From the NCBI GenBank assembly GCA_027037535.1, contig JALVZQ010000005.1, positions 322,790-386,789 of the forward strand: a stretch of 64,000 nt of DNA, in the 5' to 3' direction. The notes under the pieces are model-generated. The model did no database searches and had not been told where the DNA came from. It worked only from the letters and a program-made list of their open reading frames with translations. Source of the DNA: Acidilobaceae archaeon. GTDB lineage: Archaea > Thermoproteota > Thermoprotei_A > Sulfolobales > Acidilobaceae. Made by a program: the position numbers and the translations under genes. This document shows, in pieces, positions 63,348-64,000 of the stretch (position 1 is its first letter; each line of letters opens with the position of its first letter).

Positions 63348-64000
63348 TCACAGTTTCCAGCTTTCAAGATATTGTACTTGTTCCAATGTAAGATTTTCTA
63401 TTCTTATACCCATAGCTTCTAGTTTAGCTCTAGCAACCTCCTCGTCTTGCTCTCGAGGAACCCTGTATACCTTAGGCTCTAGACGGCCGGCATTATTTTT
63501 CAAATACAGAAGAGAAAGAGCCTGGTTTGCGAAGCTCATATCCATTACTTCGCTTGGATGTCCTTCGGCTGCTACTAGGTTTACTAGTCTTCCCTCGGCG
63601 AGGAGGTATAGTTTCTTTCCATTGGATAGCTTGTATTCCTCTATGTATTTTCGTATTCTCCTCTTGGAAACACTCATTTGTTCTAGAGCCTGTACATCTA
63701 TCTCTATGTTGAAGTGCCCGGAGTTTGCTAATATTGCTCCATCCCGCATTTTCTCAAAATGTTCTTTCCTTATCACTTTGGCGTTTCCTGTGGCTGTGAC
63801 GAATATCTCGCCTATCTCGGCGGCAGACTCCATGTTCATTACGTCGAATCCGTCCATCACGGCTTCAAGAGCTCGTATAGGATCGGCCTCTACTACTATT
63901 ACGCGGGCACCCATGCCCCGCATCCTCATCGCAATTCCTCTGCCCACCCAGCCGTATCCTGCGACGACGACTTTTCTACCAGCGATCAATATATTGGTTG
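63348..64000 (-). CDS. ahcY: S-adenosylhomocysteine hydrolase (5' end outside window)
   Basis: About 217 codons in frame, entering from the right edge; the N-terminal half is not in the window. The NAD motif [19 protein letters not shown], then [16 protein letters not shown] and [17 protein letters not shown] are clear, as are [13 protein letters not shown] and [29 protein letters not shown]. It splits S-adenosylhomocysteine into homocysteine and adenosine and keeps methylation going. It is convergent with the AT-rich island. Its codon use is core-like, marking the island boundary near 63.3 kb. Confidence 0.93.
   Translation of the reverse strand, partial: TNILIAGRKVVVAGYGWVGRGIAMRMRGMGARVIVVEADPIRALEAVMDGFDVMNMESAAEIGEIFVTATGNAKVIRKEHFEKMRDGAILANSGHFNIEIDVQALEQMSVSKRRIRKYIEEYKLSNGKKLYLLAEGRLVNLVAAEGHPSEVMDMSFANQALSLLYLKNNAGRLEPKVYRVPREQDEEVARAKLEAMGIRIENLTLEQVQYLESWKL

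Noticed and set aside
1..64000. CRISPR arrays or Cas genes
   Set aside because: No regularly spaced direct repeats and no Cas-like proteins were seen.

Overview
The window looks like chromosome from a hyperthermophilic crenarchaeon (Thermoproteota), most likely a Desulfurococcales-type organism. The support is a mix of genes: an Rpo13-like RNA polymerase subunit next to PCNA, RpoK, a group II thermosome, an archaeal type IA topoisomerase with a C-terminal Cys-rich finger, PriL, a PINA-type PIN/ATPase beside the Hjc resolvase, Taw3/Trm5 for wyosine, a CTP-dependent riboflavin kinase, and the mannosylglycerate synthase/phosphatase pair typical of marine hyperthermophiles. Codons favour AGA/AGG, ATA and CTA. 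TTG and GTG starts are frequent, and Shine-Dalgarno sites look like GGTG/GAGG. The species cannot be fixed from this piece.

Layout: 1-20.5 kb is dense core genome: an Lhr-type helicase (cut by the left edge), an unknown membrane protein, Rpo13, PCNA, a zinc protein, a DUF72 protein, signal peptidase, topoisomerase, site-2 protease/RpoK, thermosome, a PP-loop-lacking relative of Ncs6/TtuA, class II ribonucleotide reductase, then mannosyl-3-phosphoglycerate synthase and phosphatase with an LEA14-like protein. 20.5-22.7 kb holds one secreted protein and AT-rich intergenic DNA. 22.7-25.6 kb is a GC-rich foreign block of small genes. It has a tRNA-Gly 3'-half fragment on its left and an intact tRNA-Gly(CCC) to its right (26.35 kb), and it is full of inverted repeats, AbrB-like proteins and winged-helix proteins.

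26.5-56.2 kb returns to core genome: RNase P RNA, MoaA, heme O synthase, a CitG-like protein, an amidohydrolase, a CoA-disulfide-reductase-like enzyme, a probable H/ACA guide RNA, riboflavin kinase, MmgE/PrpD, PriL, the Taw3/Trm5 pair, ThiI, PINA/Hjc, stomatin/NfeD, a pyruvoyl decarboxylase, an M20 peptidase, a VIT1-like transporter and an eight-CBS-domain protein. After a tRNA(CAT) at 56.3 kb comes a strongly AT-rich three-gene block (56.6-63.3 kb): a 1074-residue protein, and divergent from it an overlapping pair of 628 and 491 residues, the last with six predicted membrane segments. None resembles a family I recognise with confidence. The window ends in S-adenosylhomocysteine hydrolase (cut by the right edge).

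The best candidates for something undescribed are the 56.6-63.3 kb three-gene block and the 22.7-25.6 kb GC-rich element with its repeat-bounded segment. Smaller points worth checking are a codon-usage patch inside the thermosome gene, a PP-loop protein that has lost its ATP motif, an operator-like inverted repeat at the start of the element's helix-turn-helix gene, and a long in-frame 5' extension with no start codon at 14.4-14.6 kb.
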